Shown here in pieces: positions 21,569 to 32,700 of a stretch of DNA of 64,000 bases. The notes beneath the pieces are model-generated. The model was given only the letters and a program-made list of their open reading frames with translations, was not told where the DNA came from and searched no databases. The position numbers were made by a program, and so were the translations under genes. Location of the stretch: assembly GCF_947507565.1 (NCBI RefSeq), contig NC_089192.1:2108001-2172000 (forward strand). Direction: 5' to 3'. This DNA is from Oscarella lobularis. Lineage: Eukaryota; Porifera; Homoscleromorpha; Homosclerophorida; Oscarellidae. How positions within the stretch are numbered: position 1 is the first letter of the stretch; every line of letters begins with the position of its first letter.

Positions 21569-23040
21569 CTCTGTCTTAGGCTGAACTAAGACGCCGTCGT
21601 ACTTCAAATATCTGCTCTACGCTTTTATGTCGCTATATTGCCGCTTGTTACCCCTGCTTTTAAAGCGGAAAGTGAACGATTGAGACCGAAGACTTTAGCT
21701 GAATGTTTTTTTGTTCCTTTTTGCACTTGTTCTGTGTGTGAAACAGCCAAAGCTAAGATCTTCACATAATCTTATAATACCACTTACTTAATTCAATCTG
21801 CAACCATATGGCATCAAGTCATGCGTGCAGTTGCAGGGCTGCCAAAATCGCACAGAATGTGTGAACAAACGTAGGTTGCCTGCGCGGACGGTCGGAGTCA
21901 GGGTAGAGAGCACATGGTCTGTACCAAAGTACAGCCACAGAATCCGACTGCCAAAACCGACCAAAAACGACGCAGCGTCAGCAGACCGCGGGAATTCCAC
22001 TCTGAAATTAAATTAACAGAATTGAAACGGTAAAAATAGCATACATGTACTGATTCTTCCCAACATGACGCACAGAGAAGCCGTGGAGTCCAGAAGAGAA
22101 CTTCTAAGAGCAAACTACGTATTGGGGATAGTCCACGGCACGCCGTATGATTGGTGTCCGTCAGTCATTTAGGCTCGTCAGAAGCAACTTTCGAGCCTAA
22201 ATCGCTGAAGAACACGAAAGACCTCCAATCACGCGGTACACCATGATCTATCTATATCAGTATACGTAGTAAATTTGATAACAATGCTATTAGTCTTTGA
22301 CATGCTGCCTTCGAGCTAGGATGCTCTATAGAAGGTCTTGCATTGAACCCAAATTGTCGTCTCCTGTAGATTCTAAGTGCGTGCATGAAAGCAATCAGTT
22401 AACTTATAGGTTTTGCGCTTTATCTTTGATCTAGGACAGCGACTTTGATTTAGCTGTGAAAGGGTTTCAGAAGACTAGCGCTAATTTGACTTCAAGCAAG
22501 CCGTGACGTCCTGCTTGTCGCAAAGGCGATAAAGGCCTTCATGCGGTGTACTCGCTTTAGGCCAATTTACGCGGGTGCGTACAGTGCGCAAGAAAACGAG
22601 AGCGAAGAATTAAGTTCAACGGGCTTCTTATATAAGAGCTATCAAGAGCGAATGAAACCAACAGGTCGCTGAAGCATGGGCTGAAAGACAAGTTAACGTC
22701 GACCACGTGACCTCGATTGACCAATTGGAAGAGAATCGATCGATCGAACGCACGTCAGAATCAGACGCGTCATCGTCAAGACGCGTAAACGTGAGCTGAA
22801 AAAAAGCTTCAATCCTCTGCATGATCAGCCATTGGACGGGGAAATTCTCTGGGCGACGGCAACAGGATCTTCTCTGCTATCGACGGCACAGGAAACATGC
22901 AAGAGCAACTTTGATAGACTGTCGTCCGCCCGACAGAGAAGATCTCGACACATTCGAAGAGATGAAGTCAGTAATGTCCGGGAAGTCTCCAACGTCCTTA
23001 TCCGGGTAATAGTCAAAGAAAGTTGACCGTTTTGTCTGAA
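21569..23040. other. Intergenic; possible coding exons at 22.66-23.03 kb
   Basis: 21569-22620 shows nothing I can support. From 22660 to 23026 several frames are open on both strands with coding-like composition. On the plus strand, a stretch bounded by an AG at about 22659 and a gtgagc donor near 22793 reads as about 42 codons rich in Glu, Ser and Arg, and an ATG frame runs 22821-23009. On the minus strand, a stretch containing DYYPDKDVGDFPDITDF (about 22900-23050) also looks coding. A TATA-like TTATATAAG occurs at 22628-22636. I cannot decide the strand or build a consistent model. Confidence 0.35.
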
Positions 23041-25200
23041 TTTTTTCGAGAGACGCGCTTCCTCTACTGTGGGATGTTTCCCAAAGCACTTTTTCTAGAC
23101 GCTGGAACTTTTACGAAAAGGTGAGGCTCCCTAAGGTGTCTCACGAACAGTTTTCGCCTTGCGAAAGGTAGAAGGTAACGCTCGCGACGGGAGTTCTTTA
23201 TTCCGTTTGACGGTAGCCTAATGGCCTACACTTAAACGGATGAGTCGACGCGTCATAGTGGTTCACCATCGCCCAAGAGTCGAATATATCCGTCGCTGTT
23301 TCGAAGCTCGTCTCTCCTCCATCGTAAGTCAAATGCTTCCCTGCGTTACCCAAAGAAAAGCTAAAGGGTTGGTCTCCATATCTCGTGAATTATGCGAGCG
23401 CGCGATGTTCACAACGGTCGCGGCGAGCAAATTACTCGTGGCCCCAGTGTTACTGAACCCCTAAAAGGGGCCTCACCCGTTTTCCGTTTCAATGGGCTAG
23501 CAGCGTCCCTCTCTTCGAATTTATATAGCTCTGTTTTATGTGTACGTTTTCAGGACATTGAAGACGTATCCTTAGGATGCAATATTTCCCTCCTCGACTA
23601 TTGGAATTGCTTGGCGGCGTCTTCCCTTTTTTAGAATAGCAGCCGACGGCGTGAACGTTCCCAGCTTTGAGAGGACGTTATCAAACCATGCGTTAGGTAA
23701 ATTCAATCAATTAGGATCTCATGTGGCCTGGCCGTATCAAACGTTCGTCCCATTATCGTAACAGAGACTTGCCGCCTTTTTTGATGTCACCGTGAAGATC
23801 TGGCCCTATATATAGAAAAGCATTTTAACGGCGGTCTTTCTCCCAAGCGCTTTCTACGCGGAGAATGCTTTTAGGAATACCCCCTCAGATCGACAGATGG
23901 AGATTGCGGTTTTGTAATCTTCACTAACTGACGCAGTAAGTTTACATTCAATTATAAGTGAACGCGCGAAGAGTGTGCAAACTGCTTATCTACGCAAGGG
24001 AACCTTTTAGGTAATGAAATTGTTGTTCTAGCCGCTTTTAGGAATACCCCCTCAGATCGACAGATGGAGATTGCGGCTTTGTAATCTTCACTAACTGAAG
24101 CGGTAAGTTTACATTCATTCAATTATAAGTGAACGCGCGAAGAGTGTGCAAACCGCTTATCTGCGCAAGGGAACCTTTTAGGTAATGAAAGAGTTGTTCT
24201 AGCCGCATCTCATTTAGTGAGCAAACGCCCCGCGTCTATAGACGAACAACTAGCAAAGCCATGCCATCGAGTCTTCTTCGATCGTGTCTCGCCTCTATAT
24301 GCTCATTCTGACAATTCTGTGTAAGCATGTAATGAAGCGGCTCACCTCTTCGCTATACGAGTTGTCAAAAGTATACGATGTCCACCAAGTTTTATTCTTC
24401 TCCTTTTTGCTTCTAGCGACGCTACACGGCTAGTACTCGCTGACTTTGTGGCGGATATAGGGCTTTGCTTCGCAAAAATGCGAGGTAAACGTAGGAAAGA
24501 GCGTCAAAGAGATTTAAATCGAACAGAGCTGAATTGGAAAGCTCCGAAAAGAGCAAACACTATAATGAAGCAAGCAGCCTTGTTCATCTTCACCAGAACT
24601 TGGTTCAACTGAAAGGGCCTCTTTTTCTGAAGAAACGGACTCGAGGTGAAAGAGTGGGTAGAAAGTTGATCCTTTCTAAACATATTATGCCTTATAAGTA
24701 CTTCCGGAAGTTTTGCCTCCTGCGGAGAGTATAATTAGTGGCAATCCCTGCACTTGGTCAGCCGGCCGGACGCGTGTCAAAAGGAAAAGACCCTGTGCTA
24801 GCGCGTAGCTGTAGCAGCTTTGCATGATTGTGTCTTGGTGATGAAGCCATGATGGCTTTTCACTCGTTCTCGATCTTCCTCGCACTAGCTATATTGGTTA
24901 TCTAAGAGAGCGGCGCATACTGTGCTGAAGGCCTGAATCAATAAGCGGTGTTTATTATGCAACGGCGCAATGTTCACATGGTCGCGGCGAGCAAAAAATT
25001 CGTTAACCCTACTAGTAGTGATACAGAACCCCCAAAAGGGGCCTCACTCGTTTTGCGCTCCTATGCGCTAGCAACTATCTCAATGATTTTACCTGGGTGT
25101 GTAAAACTCTCTTTTGTATTGCATATGTTTTATTATAGCGTTCGTCTTGCTAGAGCGAATTCCTCGTGGAGCCTATACCTTGCTTCGAGGAGAGACTGAA
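23040..25200. repeat. Cluster of dispersed repeat copies
   Basis: 23040-23465 matches 19330-19760. 23550-24900 matches blocks of 1-1450. 24945-25095 repeats part of 23392-23545 (the GATGTTCACA...GGTCGCGGCGAGCAAA block). The pieces are in the same orientation, which suggests one long family with fragments scattered in the window. Confidence 0.65.
23867..24205. repeat. 168-bp direct tandem duplication
   Basis: Two adjacent copies begin GCTTTTAGGAATACCCCC at 23867 and 24035 and are almost identical throughout (a handful of substitutions and one small indel). This is a recent duplication. Confidence 0.92.
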
Positions 25201-25840
25201 ATAGTCTCGCAAAACGATGAAGACCCTCAAGAACCATCGAAACGAAAATCATCAGGGAAGAGAGTGCCGCTGTCACCGATCTCTTGTACTTTGCTCGCTT
25301 TCGTCCTTTTTCACGGAGATGACAGAACGAGCATCAGAGCTGCTGATAAACCATCTTTATTACATCTATGGATAAACAGTACTGTGCGCCGTATTGATAT
25401 CTATGTACTGTATAATTTGGTGGCATCAACTTCGCCTAGTAGACAGAGTTTTTGGATCAACCTCTATAAGAGGTACAGAGACGAAACTATCGACGTCTCG
25501 CCTTTTTTTTGCTAAATCCGGGAAGCCAGTGACGTAAGGTGGCAACGTTCTTTCCTGAAGTTCTTCTGTTCAGCGACGCTATACGCGGCTCCTCTTCGTG
25601 GAAGTTTCGTAATCTCAATTAACTTAACGCTGTTTTGAGGTAATAGAAAGCGTCATCCTGTCAGAGCAGCCAGGAAGCAGCCCGCTTGCCCAGCGGTAGT
25701 CTACTACCACTTCTCTCCCGTGCTCGGTCAGGCTTACATATCGTTGTTGCGTCTGTTCGCGGTTCTTGACGGCGCAAAAAGTGAGCATAAACGAGAACGA
25801 ACACTGACCGCGCACGCTAGAGCAGTCACAATGTTTTTCT
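25201..25840. other. Intergenic upstream of the Roco locus
   Basis: An open frame at 25114-25515 spans the repeat boundary and lacks any domain, so I do not call it. The region directly before 25842 contains no gene I can support. Confidence 0.5.
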
Positions 25841-25841
25841 C

Positions 25842-25888
25842 TGACGTCATCAGAGAGGGAGGGCTCATTCGATTAGATGATATATAGA
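25842..25888 (+). promoter_or_regulatory. CRE plus TATA promoter of the CARD/Roco gene
   Basis: A perfect CRE (TGACGTCA, 25842-25849) is followed 30 bp later by GATATATAGA (25879-25888). The ATG of the CARD exon lies 53 nt downstream at 25941. The spacing fits a TATA promoter with a short leader. Confidence 0.65.
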
Positions 25889-25940
25889 CAAGAGTCAGAG
25901 GGTCTGGCCTTCTATTCTTTGGCCAACAGCGCTGGTTGCC

Positions 25941-28900
25941 ATGTCGTCCGACTTCGATCCACTTTTCAAAGAAATAGTTCTCCCATCTGTACTACCTTTC
26001 TCCAGCTTATTTTCAGTGAACGCTGTGCTTTTGCACCAACTGCATGCTCAAGGACTGCTCCGTGCCGAGGAGCGAGACGAGCTACTGAAGATTAGTAAGG
26101 AATAACCGAATGAGGTTGTCCTTAGAAAGCTGATTGGCGACACTCTTCCTTCACACGGCGTCGGAACGTTTGATCGATTTGTGTCAGCCGTGGGCTCGAA
26201 CCCTATTATAGGGTTTATCACCAAGAATTGGAAAGGTGAATGTGCTGGTCATGCATTCCTTGATGACTCCGCATACGGCATTGCCTTTTAGACAAGAAAT
26301 CTGCAGGCACGGCTAAAATGGGTAAAATTTCTCTTCGACATTTGAACTAACGTGCGGACTCGTTCTCTTAGCCAAAGAATTGGCTGATTCTGGGGAAAGA
26401 CTTGGTAATTGAACCGGACATTCTTGAACCGGACCGTGCTTGGACCCGTGCATGCTTTGACTCTAACCGCATCCTGTTTGTTCTGTCATCGAAATGTCAT
26501 CTAAGTTTAATACTCTCCTCCTCCTTCCTGCCTTCCTGTTAGTATATAGGAAGCTATTGCTGCATTTGCGTAGAGATAAAACGTGTATAGTACAGAAAAT
26601 GTATTTTCAATAATGTTGCTTTAGGAGACATACTCAAAGGCGATTCAGGTTTAACATTGGAGGTGGAAGTCGGCGCCTAATTATTTATATCTTCAGATAT
26701 GAGATTGAGACTAAGAGCTGATTCTGATTTTGGTGAGAAAAGTCATATTTTTGGTTTCATATTTGGTTAATGTAAATATTTTAGGGCAACTTGCGCTAAT
26801 GAATCCAACGCTCTGTAAATAAAAGCAGGCTCTGAAATAAACTTGTATGTAGTAAATGTGTTTTCTTAGGCTACTATTTTGCTATGAATCCTTCAGTTGG
26901 TAAATTTAATTAGACTATGAATTAATGAATGAAATAATTTGAAACTATTTAGCCGAAGAATGTGGTGTGCAGCCGAAAATTGGTTAGATTCGCCAGTTTA
27001 TCGAGACTTTTAATTAAACGACGATATTCTGTTAGCAAAACTCTTCGAAAATGTGCCTGAACTGCGTAAGTTTTTCTCATCCCTGAAGCAAAATAATAAA
27101 CGTTACCTCAGGTAATGCGCTCGAAAGCGACAAAACCGTTGGTAAAATTTACATTTTGACATAATCCGCGCTGCAAGACGCTTCCTTTTAGAGAAGCTTT
27201 TCTTTGACGATCCTAATATAGGTGCGAGTTTGTGATTTTTTTTTAATAGTTGCTATTTTTTATAAATTAGGAAATATGCTTATTGATCTGCCACAGCTCG
27301 GTCAGACTTTTCTCACCCAAAGCAATTGTTTCTATATTTATTCTAAACCCAGGGTCGCTCTTCTTACGGCTACCAAAAATAGGCAAGATATAACGTAAAA
27401 CAATTTTTAATTGTTTATTCCGGTTTGTAGCGAAATCGGTGGCATTTGATTCGGACTTAGGTTGTTGCTCATTCAGTGTCTGTTTTATTGTATTTAATTT
27501 TATTTATTTTACAGCAAGAAAACTTGCCGACGACCCACACGAAGGTAAGCTTTTTGTTCAATAAAATACCATTTCTGGGATCAAGTTGGTGTTAGAGCGA
27601 AGACTGGCGACAGCTATCTACGGTGAGCCTTCGAACGAATTACACGCATGCCGTGTCTGAAGCGAGTATCTTTTAGTTGTTGAGTACAGCAATAGCTATG
27701 AAGGAGGTAGAGAAAGTTTGTCTCTTTACGTTTGACTACCAAGTACTTTCTTATAGGGAAAGCTCTTGCTGAAAAGCATGTCATTGAAGGTACTGCTGCT
27801 GCTATTTAGACGCTACGTATTTGAAAGTAAAATTTTGTAGGTGGAATGAAGGCTGAAGACGGTGAATATCTCTGTATCCTAATATTCTCAATACAATTGC
27901 ATGACCTCTTTCGTTGTAGCTTGGTTAGGGGCACCGGAGATCGGTACATTTTTGGAAACGTGTTTTCAAATGTAAAACTCTAATTATTTTGTAATTTGCA
28001 GGAAAAGAACTGGCTATGTTCATGACAAAAGGTATTTTAGCTATAGCTGTTTTTCTCACTTTCATAAACATAATGAAACAGAGAATTTGGTGAAGACGGA
28101 AGGCAAATACTCATCAGAATTTTGTTCGTCGCTTCGCATATACTTGTTTTTAGAAGTAGGCGATCAGCAAGCTACGATAACAGTACTACTTTATTACAAT
28201 AATTCCGAGCAGCAGCTAGAACCCTATATACTAGATTTTTAGTGAAAAGGGTTTTTGAGGTGCTGGCCAAGAAAGGTGCTATTTGTTACGTTCACTGGGC
28301 TTTTCTTGTTTTTTACGTACAAATTTCAGCGAGAGAGTATGCTCACGATCCTGCAAGTGGTCAGTCTCCGAAATACATTTGAGTCGAAAACATCTTTAAA
28401 TAATTTTTTAGTTAAAGAGGGCGACCAACCAGAAGGAGGTCTTGTAAAATAACATATTTATGTTCAGCGTCTTACTTGAATATCTTGTAGTCGAGGCCTT
28501 TAAAGCTGGATCTGCTGCAAGTCAGCGATTTTAATTAAATTTTAGTTTGTTACTTGCTTAATTAAAGTTTTTTTAGCTGAACTTCTCTCTAGAGGTCCCA
28601 AATTACGTAATCACACTAAAGCTGTAGCAAACTGTAGCAGAATAAATTCTTATATTCTTTTTTGCATGGAACAGTGGAGGCGTTTTACAAAGATCCGGAT
28701 ATTGGTATGGTATTAAGCTGGGAGAATGGTGTCGCATATAATTGTAACTATTATTTAGTTGCACAAGTTCAAGACATTTTTGCTCTTGGTAAACAACAGT
28801 CACTAAAAAATAATGATGTATTTATTTTCATCTAGCAAGAGAAGGTAATGTTAAAGAACTAGGTATGTGACAATGAATGTACTTTACATAAGAGAGAATT

Positions 28901-31900
28901 CATGCGATTTGGACTTATTCCTTCAGGCGATGCGCTTCAGAAACTTGTGTACGATGGAAGTAAGCTTTTTGTACAACAAAAACGTTTATTGTAAATTAGC
29001 GTGTTTTATATAGTTAGGAAAGTTGCCGACACCCCGACATAAGTAAAGTAACCTTGCAAACGGAAAATGAATGTTTTAAAAATGCACTTGTCAATGCAGC
29101 GGGAACATTGTTCACACGAGTCCGTGCCAAGAAAGCATTCGATAAGGCAAAAGAAGAAGGACTAGTGACGGTGGTCAGAGCAAGGATTCATCTCGTTGGA
29201 AAAGACGGAGCGGGAAAGACATGCGTCAAAAATGCTCTTCTCAGTCAAGAGTTTGTTGAAAATCAGCCCAGCACGCCCGGAATAGCCACCGACGTTGCGG
29301 TTTGTCAAGCTGAAACGGCTAGTGAAGATAGCGCTTGGGTGGTTCCCGAAGCCGGACAAGCACCGCAGCTCATAGCCACCGCACTTCGAGGTAGGATGGT
29401 GGGTCCACGTTTTCCGGCATCTTCAGAGCAGGAAGACAATGACGATAAGGAACGCTCTGCGATTAAAGCCGAGATGAAAAAGCCCAAGTCAAAAACCTCT
29501 GCCAAGATAAAGCGATTCAGTTCTGCAGTCACTGAAAGTGCAGAAGTTGATGTTGCCGGTGCATCTGCATCTGCAATCAAGCCAAGTTTTGAATCCTTCG
29601 CAGCCGTTCCATTGGAAAAAGATCAAGGAGATATCGCTCACAGTTTCGGGGAATCAGACACGCTCCAAGCAGCGTATCAGAAAATGGCGACTGTCGGCCC
29701 CGACGAACCGATCTATTCCTCGATAACGATATGGGATGAGGGAGGGCAAGAACAGTATCTTAACATGCAGACGCCGTTTATTGCCGAAGACGCTATTCAC
29801 CTTCTTGTTTTCGATCTCACACAAGACCCAGACAAAACAATCGACGTCACTCGCTATCGATTTAGAGACGGAACAGCTATTAGTCAGCCGTCTTTTGGTT
29901 TCAAAACCTACGGAAGGGTTTTGCTGCACTGGCTGAGCATGCTGGTGGTGTCAGAAGGAAAATCGCAAAATGCTCTGAGTAAATTTTTGGATAAAGAAAT
30001 CACCAGCGGCGCACTAATTCGAGCTATTGGAGGAGCTTTTCGACCCAAGGTCGCTTCTCCGCCTTGCATTCTACTCGGTACCAGAGCGAAGCTTCCCGAT
30101 GCTCTTAAATCTAGATACCAGTCGTATCTGAAAAAGCTCTTTGAAGATCACTCGAGAGCTCGTCTCCTGGATCACATCATTGAAAGCGATCAAGACAGTG
30201 GCACAAGTGCGAATGAAAAGGATCCTTTTCTTTATTTTCCTGTCGAGTGCAACCATGCATCGAAGGAAGAGAAGGAGGCAGCGAAGGTCGCCAACGCTCC
30301 TTATCCGCAGGATCCATTATTTGCTAAGATTCGCAGCAAAATTATCGCTGCTGCTCAAAAGTATTGGAAAGAAAGAAGGCTTCCTAAGAGGTGGCTGATA
30401 CTGCAGTTGCTCAACGAATTTGTCAGCAAGGACAACGCAATTGTTCATGCGAAGTACCCGATTGCCCAGAAATCGTGCGGCATATCCAACGAAGAAGAAT
30501 TCCACTACGCTCTGATCTATCTCGATGCTCTAGGTATGATCATATTCAAGCCTGGCTCCAACTATCAAGTTCTCAACGAGTACATAGTGACTGACCCGAC
30601 TTGGCTATTCGAGGTCTTCTCTCGTTTTCTGCCTATGATATCTCAGGAAACGGGCAGAACGTCTAAAGTCGAAGGCGAGGAGCTCTATGAGCAGTACAAG
30701 AGCGATTTAGTCGAGGTTGAAACTGGAGGAATAATGTGCTCGAGACTCGTTCAGTACTTCCTCAAAAACATTGGTCGCGCGAAAAGATTTGGGGATCAAA
30801 TAATGAAGCTGTTGCAGGATTTTGACGTCCTTGCTCCCTGCGCCAATCTGGAAAGCGAAAAGGGAGCTTTTTTTGTTCCTTGCCTCGTCCAAACTCGTCT
30901 CAAGGACACAAAGACGTGCTTTATCAATCAAGAAGAAGGCAGGCAGAAGTACACGTCTCCTCTCGTTCTCAAAGCCGGTCGTATACTCATATGGCCTGAG
31001 CCGCTCTTCTTTCGTCTCGTCACGCGCTTTCTGAATATCTATCAGCCTCGCAAAGTGATTTGCGAGCGTCATCGTGTCGTCATCAACGACATCGACCCCT
31101 CGGATCACAAGATTTCGCTGGAATTCGTATACCTCGAGCCCACGTATGTCGCTGCTACGGTCAGGTATAGGGATCTGCAAGACGGAGCGAAATTCGTCCG
31201 AGAGAAGTGTCGCGAATTGCGTAAATCAATTCTCGAAAATTTAGATCACATCAAAATGCTCGGATTTCAGGGATTCGAGTTTTTCACTTGCATAACTCGT
31301 ACCCCTCGTTCGCTACCCGTTCCGGCAGAAGAAGGAGACGATCTATACATTGACCTAGATGCAAATCTTCAGTTTTCCAGCAACGGTGACGTCTATTTTC
31401 GTGGCGATAGCGACGAAGAGTTACTCGACGAGGATCTGTGTAAAGAGCTCTCATTTTGGTATGGCGAAAGCAAAGCAGAAGAAGAAGAAGTCAGTTAATT
31501 AAGATCCGATGTTTTTTTGACATTCAGTTACCTGTATTCGACGTTTAGGACGATTATTCAGCCGACGAGCTGGGAGATGAATTTCCACCGCTCAAAGGAA
31601 ATGTAACGAAGAAATTATTGTCTGCCGTTGCCGACGCCTCCGATGCTTCTACTTGGGGCAATCTTGCACGCGAGCTCCACATAGGAGAAGAGAAGCAAGA
31701 TTACATCTCTCGAAAAACGATCGACAGGAGAACGAAGGTTTTCCAAGTCGTTAGCATGTGGAAGTCGGCCCAAGGTTTGAAGGGTGAGAATGCTACTGTA
31801 GAGATGTTGTTGAACGCTTGCTCCAAAGTCGGACTAGCAAAAGACCGAATTCAGAAGTTTTTCTACAGATGTGTTGACGGTATATAGCTATGTTTGTCAT

Positions 31901-32240
31901 TGCATGGGTGAGCTGCGTTTATCTTTATTTTCTAGTTTTTCCATGCGAAGACGACAGTGTTCCTCATGAACTTGTCGTTGCCTGTTCACTCGTCGCTCCT
32001 GAGAAGTGGGAGAGCATCGCACTATGGCTTGGCCTATCAGATTCCGAAAGGATTGAAATCGAGTCGTCAAGCAGGGTTTTGAAGGTCCGAATGCAAACAG
32101 CAATAGAGAAAGGAATGCAGAAAAGGACAGAGCCTACAGTGAAATGGCTACTACGAGTTTTTGATCAAGAGGGCGTTGCTCGCAGAGTCATCGAGAAGCG
32201 GTACTTAGAGTACGTTGCCATCTATAAGCAGCCGCACTAG
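25941..32240 (+). CDS. CARD - micro-exon repeats - Roc-COR GTPase - two death domains
   Basis: Model: exon 1 25941-26235 (CARD-like death fold; FDRFVSAVGSNP motif); about 33 micro-exons between 26292 and 29042; large exon 29100-31489; death domain exon 31549-31879; second death domain exon 31936-32240. About 1,420 residues in all. The large exon has a Roc P-loop (GKDGAGKT), a DEGGQ switch motif after a long insert and a GTRAK-type G4, followed by a COR region. The order resembles DAPK1 (repeats-Roc-COR-death) with a CARD in front. That suggests a cytosolic signalling scaffold in cell death or immunity (inference). Problems: an in-frame TAA at 26103 inside the CARD; a 29-nt micro-exon at 29014-29042, where one C appears missing in a C run; and a micro-exon at 28154-28183 without a usable donor. 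It may be a pseudogene, or contain assembly errors. Confidence 0.75.
26292..29042 (+). repeat. Array of about 33 symmetric micro-exons coding about 10-residue repeats
   Basis: Thirty-three AG...GT-bounded exons were found, at 26292, 26372, 26543, 26625, 26697, 26787, 26870, 26953, 27036, 27112, 27192, 27271, 27353, 27431, 27515, 27596, 27677, 27757, 27841, 27920, 28002, 28082, 28154, 28243, 28330, 28412, 28491, 28577, 28675, 28759, 28836, 28927 and 29014. Seventeen are exactly 30 nt and the others 18-36 nt (one 29). Essentially all start and end in phase 1, mostly splitting a Gly, Ala, Val or Glu codon. Consensus per unit is roughly small-x-x-(L/F)-(A/F)-x-D-P-x-(I/L), with PNI, PDI, PEL and PQL endings. 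Introns are about 45-140 nt. Two donors are GC (27383, 28103). Because the exons are symmetric, any subset could be skipped without changing frame. Confidence 0.85.
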
Positions 32241-32673
32241 CACTTATCACCTACCAATGAAGCAATCCTATCACTGTTTTAGCCCTTCATCGATTTCTGT
32301 CACTTGCTTAGCAATAATTTAGTACTTTAGTTAACGATCACGTCTCATCCCTCCGTGAAGCTACTATATTGACTAGATAACTTTTGCTTTAGACACTGTG
32401 CAGTCTGTGGCAGTAGTGGACATGTGCTGTTGGCTATACCAATGCATGTTTTAGTATTTGATGCGCTGCTTACACGTGTTGTAGTGTTGCAGTTATATGC
32501 TGTTTGTCATGCGTATGAATTTTTTAGCGATTTAAGGCGGCCCTGTGATTGTGAAGTAATTAACAATGCGCTTTGTATCAATTCCTTGCATGGTGGAGAA
32601 TTCGCTTTTCTCGACATCGATGAACTGTGGTCTATTCTCTAGTAAATAGGTAAATTCGTATCCGGGAATTGCA
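32241..32673. other. Short intergenic gap
   Basis: 433 bp separate the death-domain stop codon from the first ATG of the next gene, both on the plus strand. No canonical AATAAA is seen close to the stop. A 72-codon open frame (32424-32642) has no supporting signal. Confidence 0.6.
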
Positions 32674-32700
32674 ATGGGAGACACTGCACATCAGTCGTCG

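Noticed and set aside
23240-23300. Possible hammerhead ribozyme (GGATGAGTCGACGCGTCAT)
   Set aside because: The catalytic core CTGATGA and the GAAAC box are not both present in the required arrangement.
26095-26125. 31-nt intron removing the stop codon in the CARD exon
   Set aside because: Removing it shifts the frame and meets a stop soon after, while the unspliced frame continues the CARD motif.
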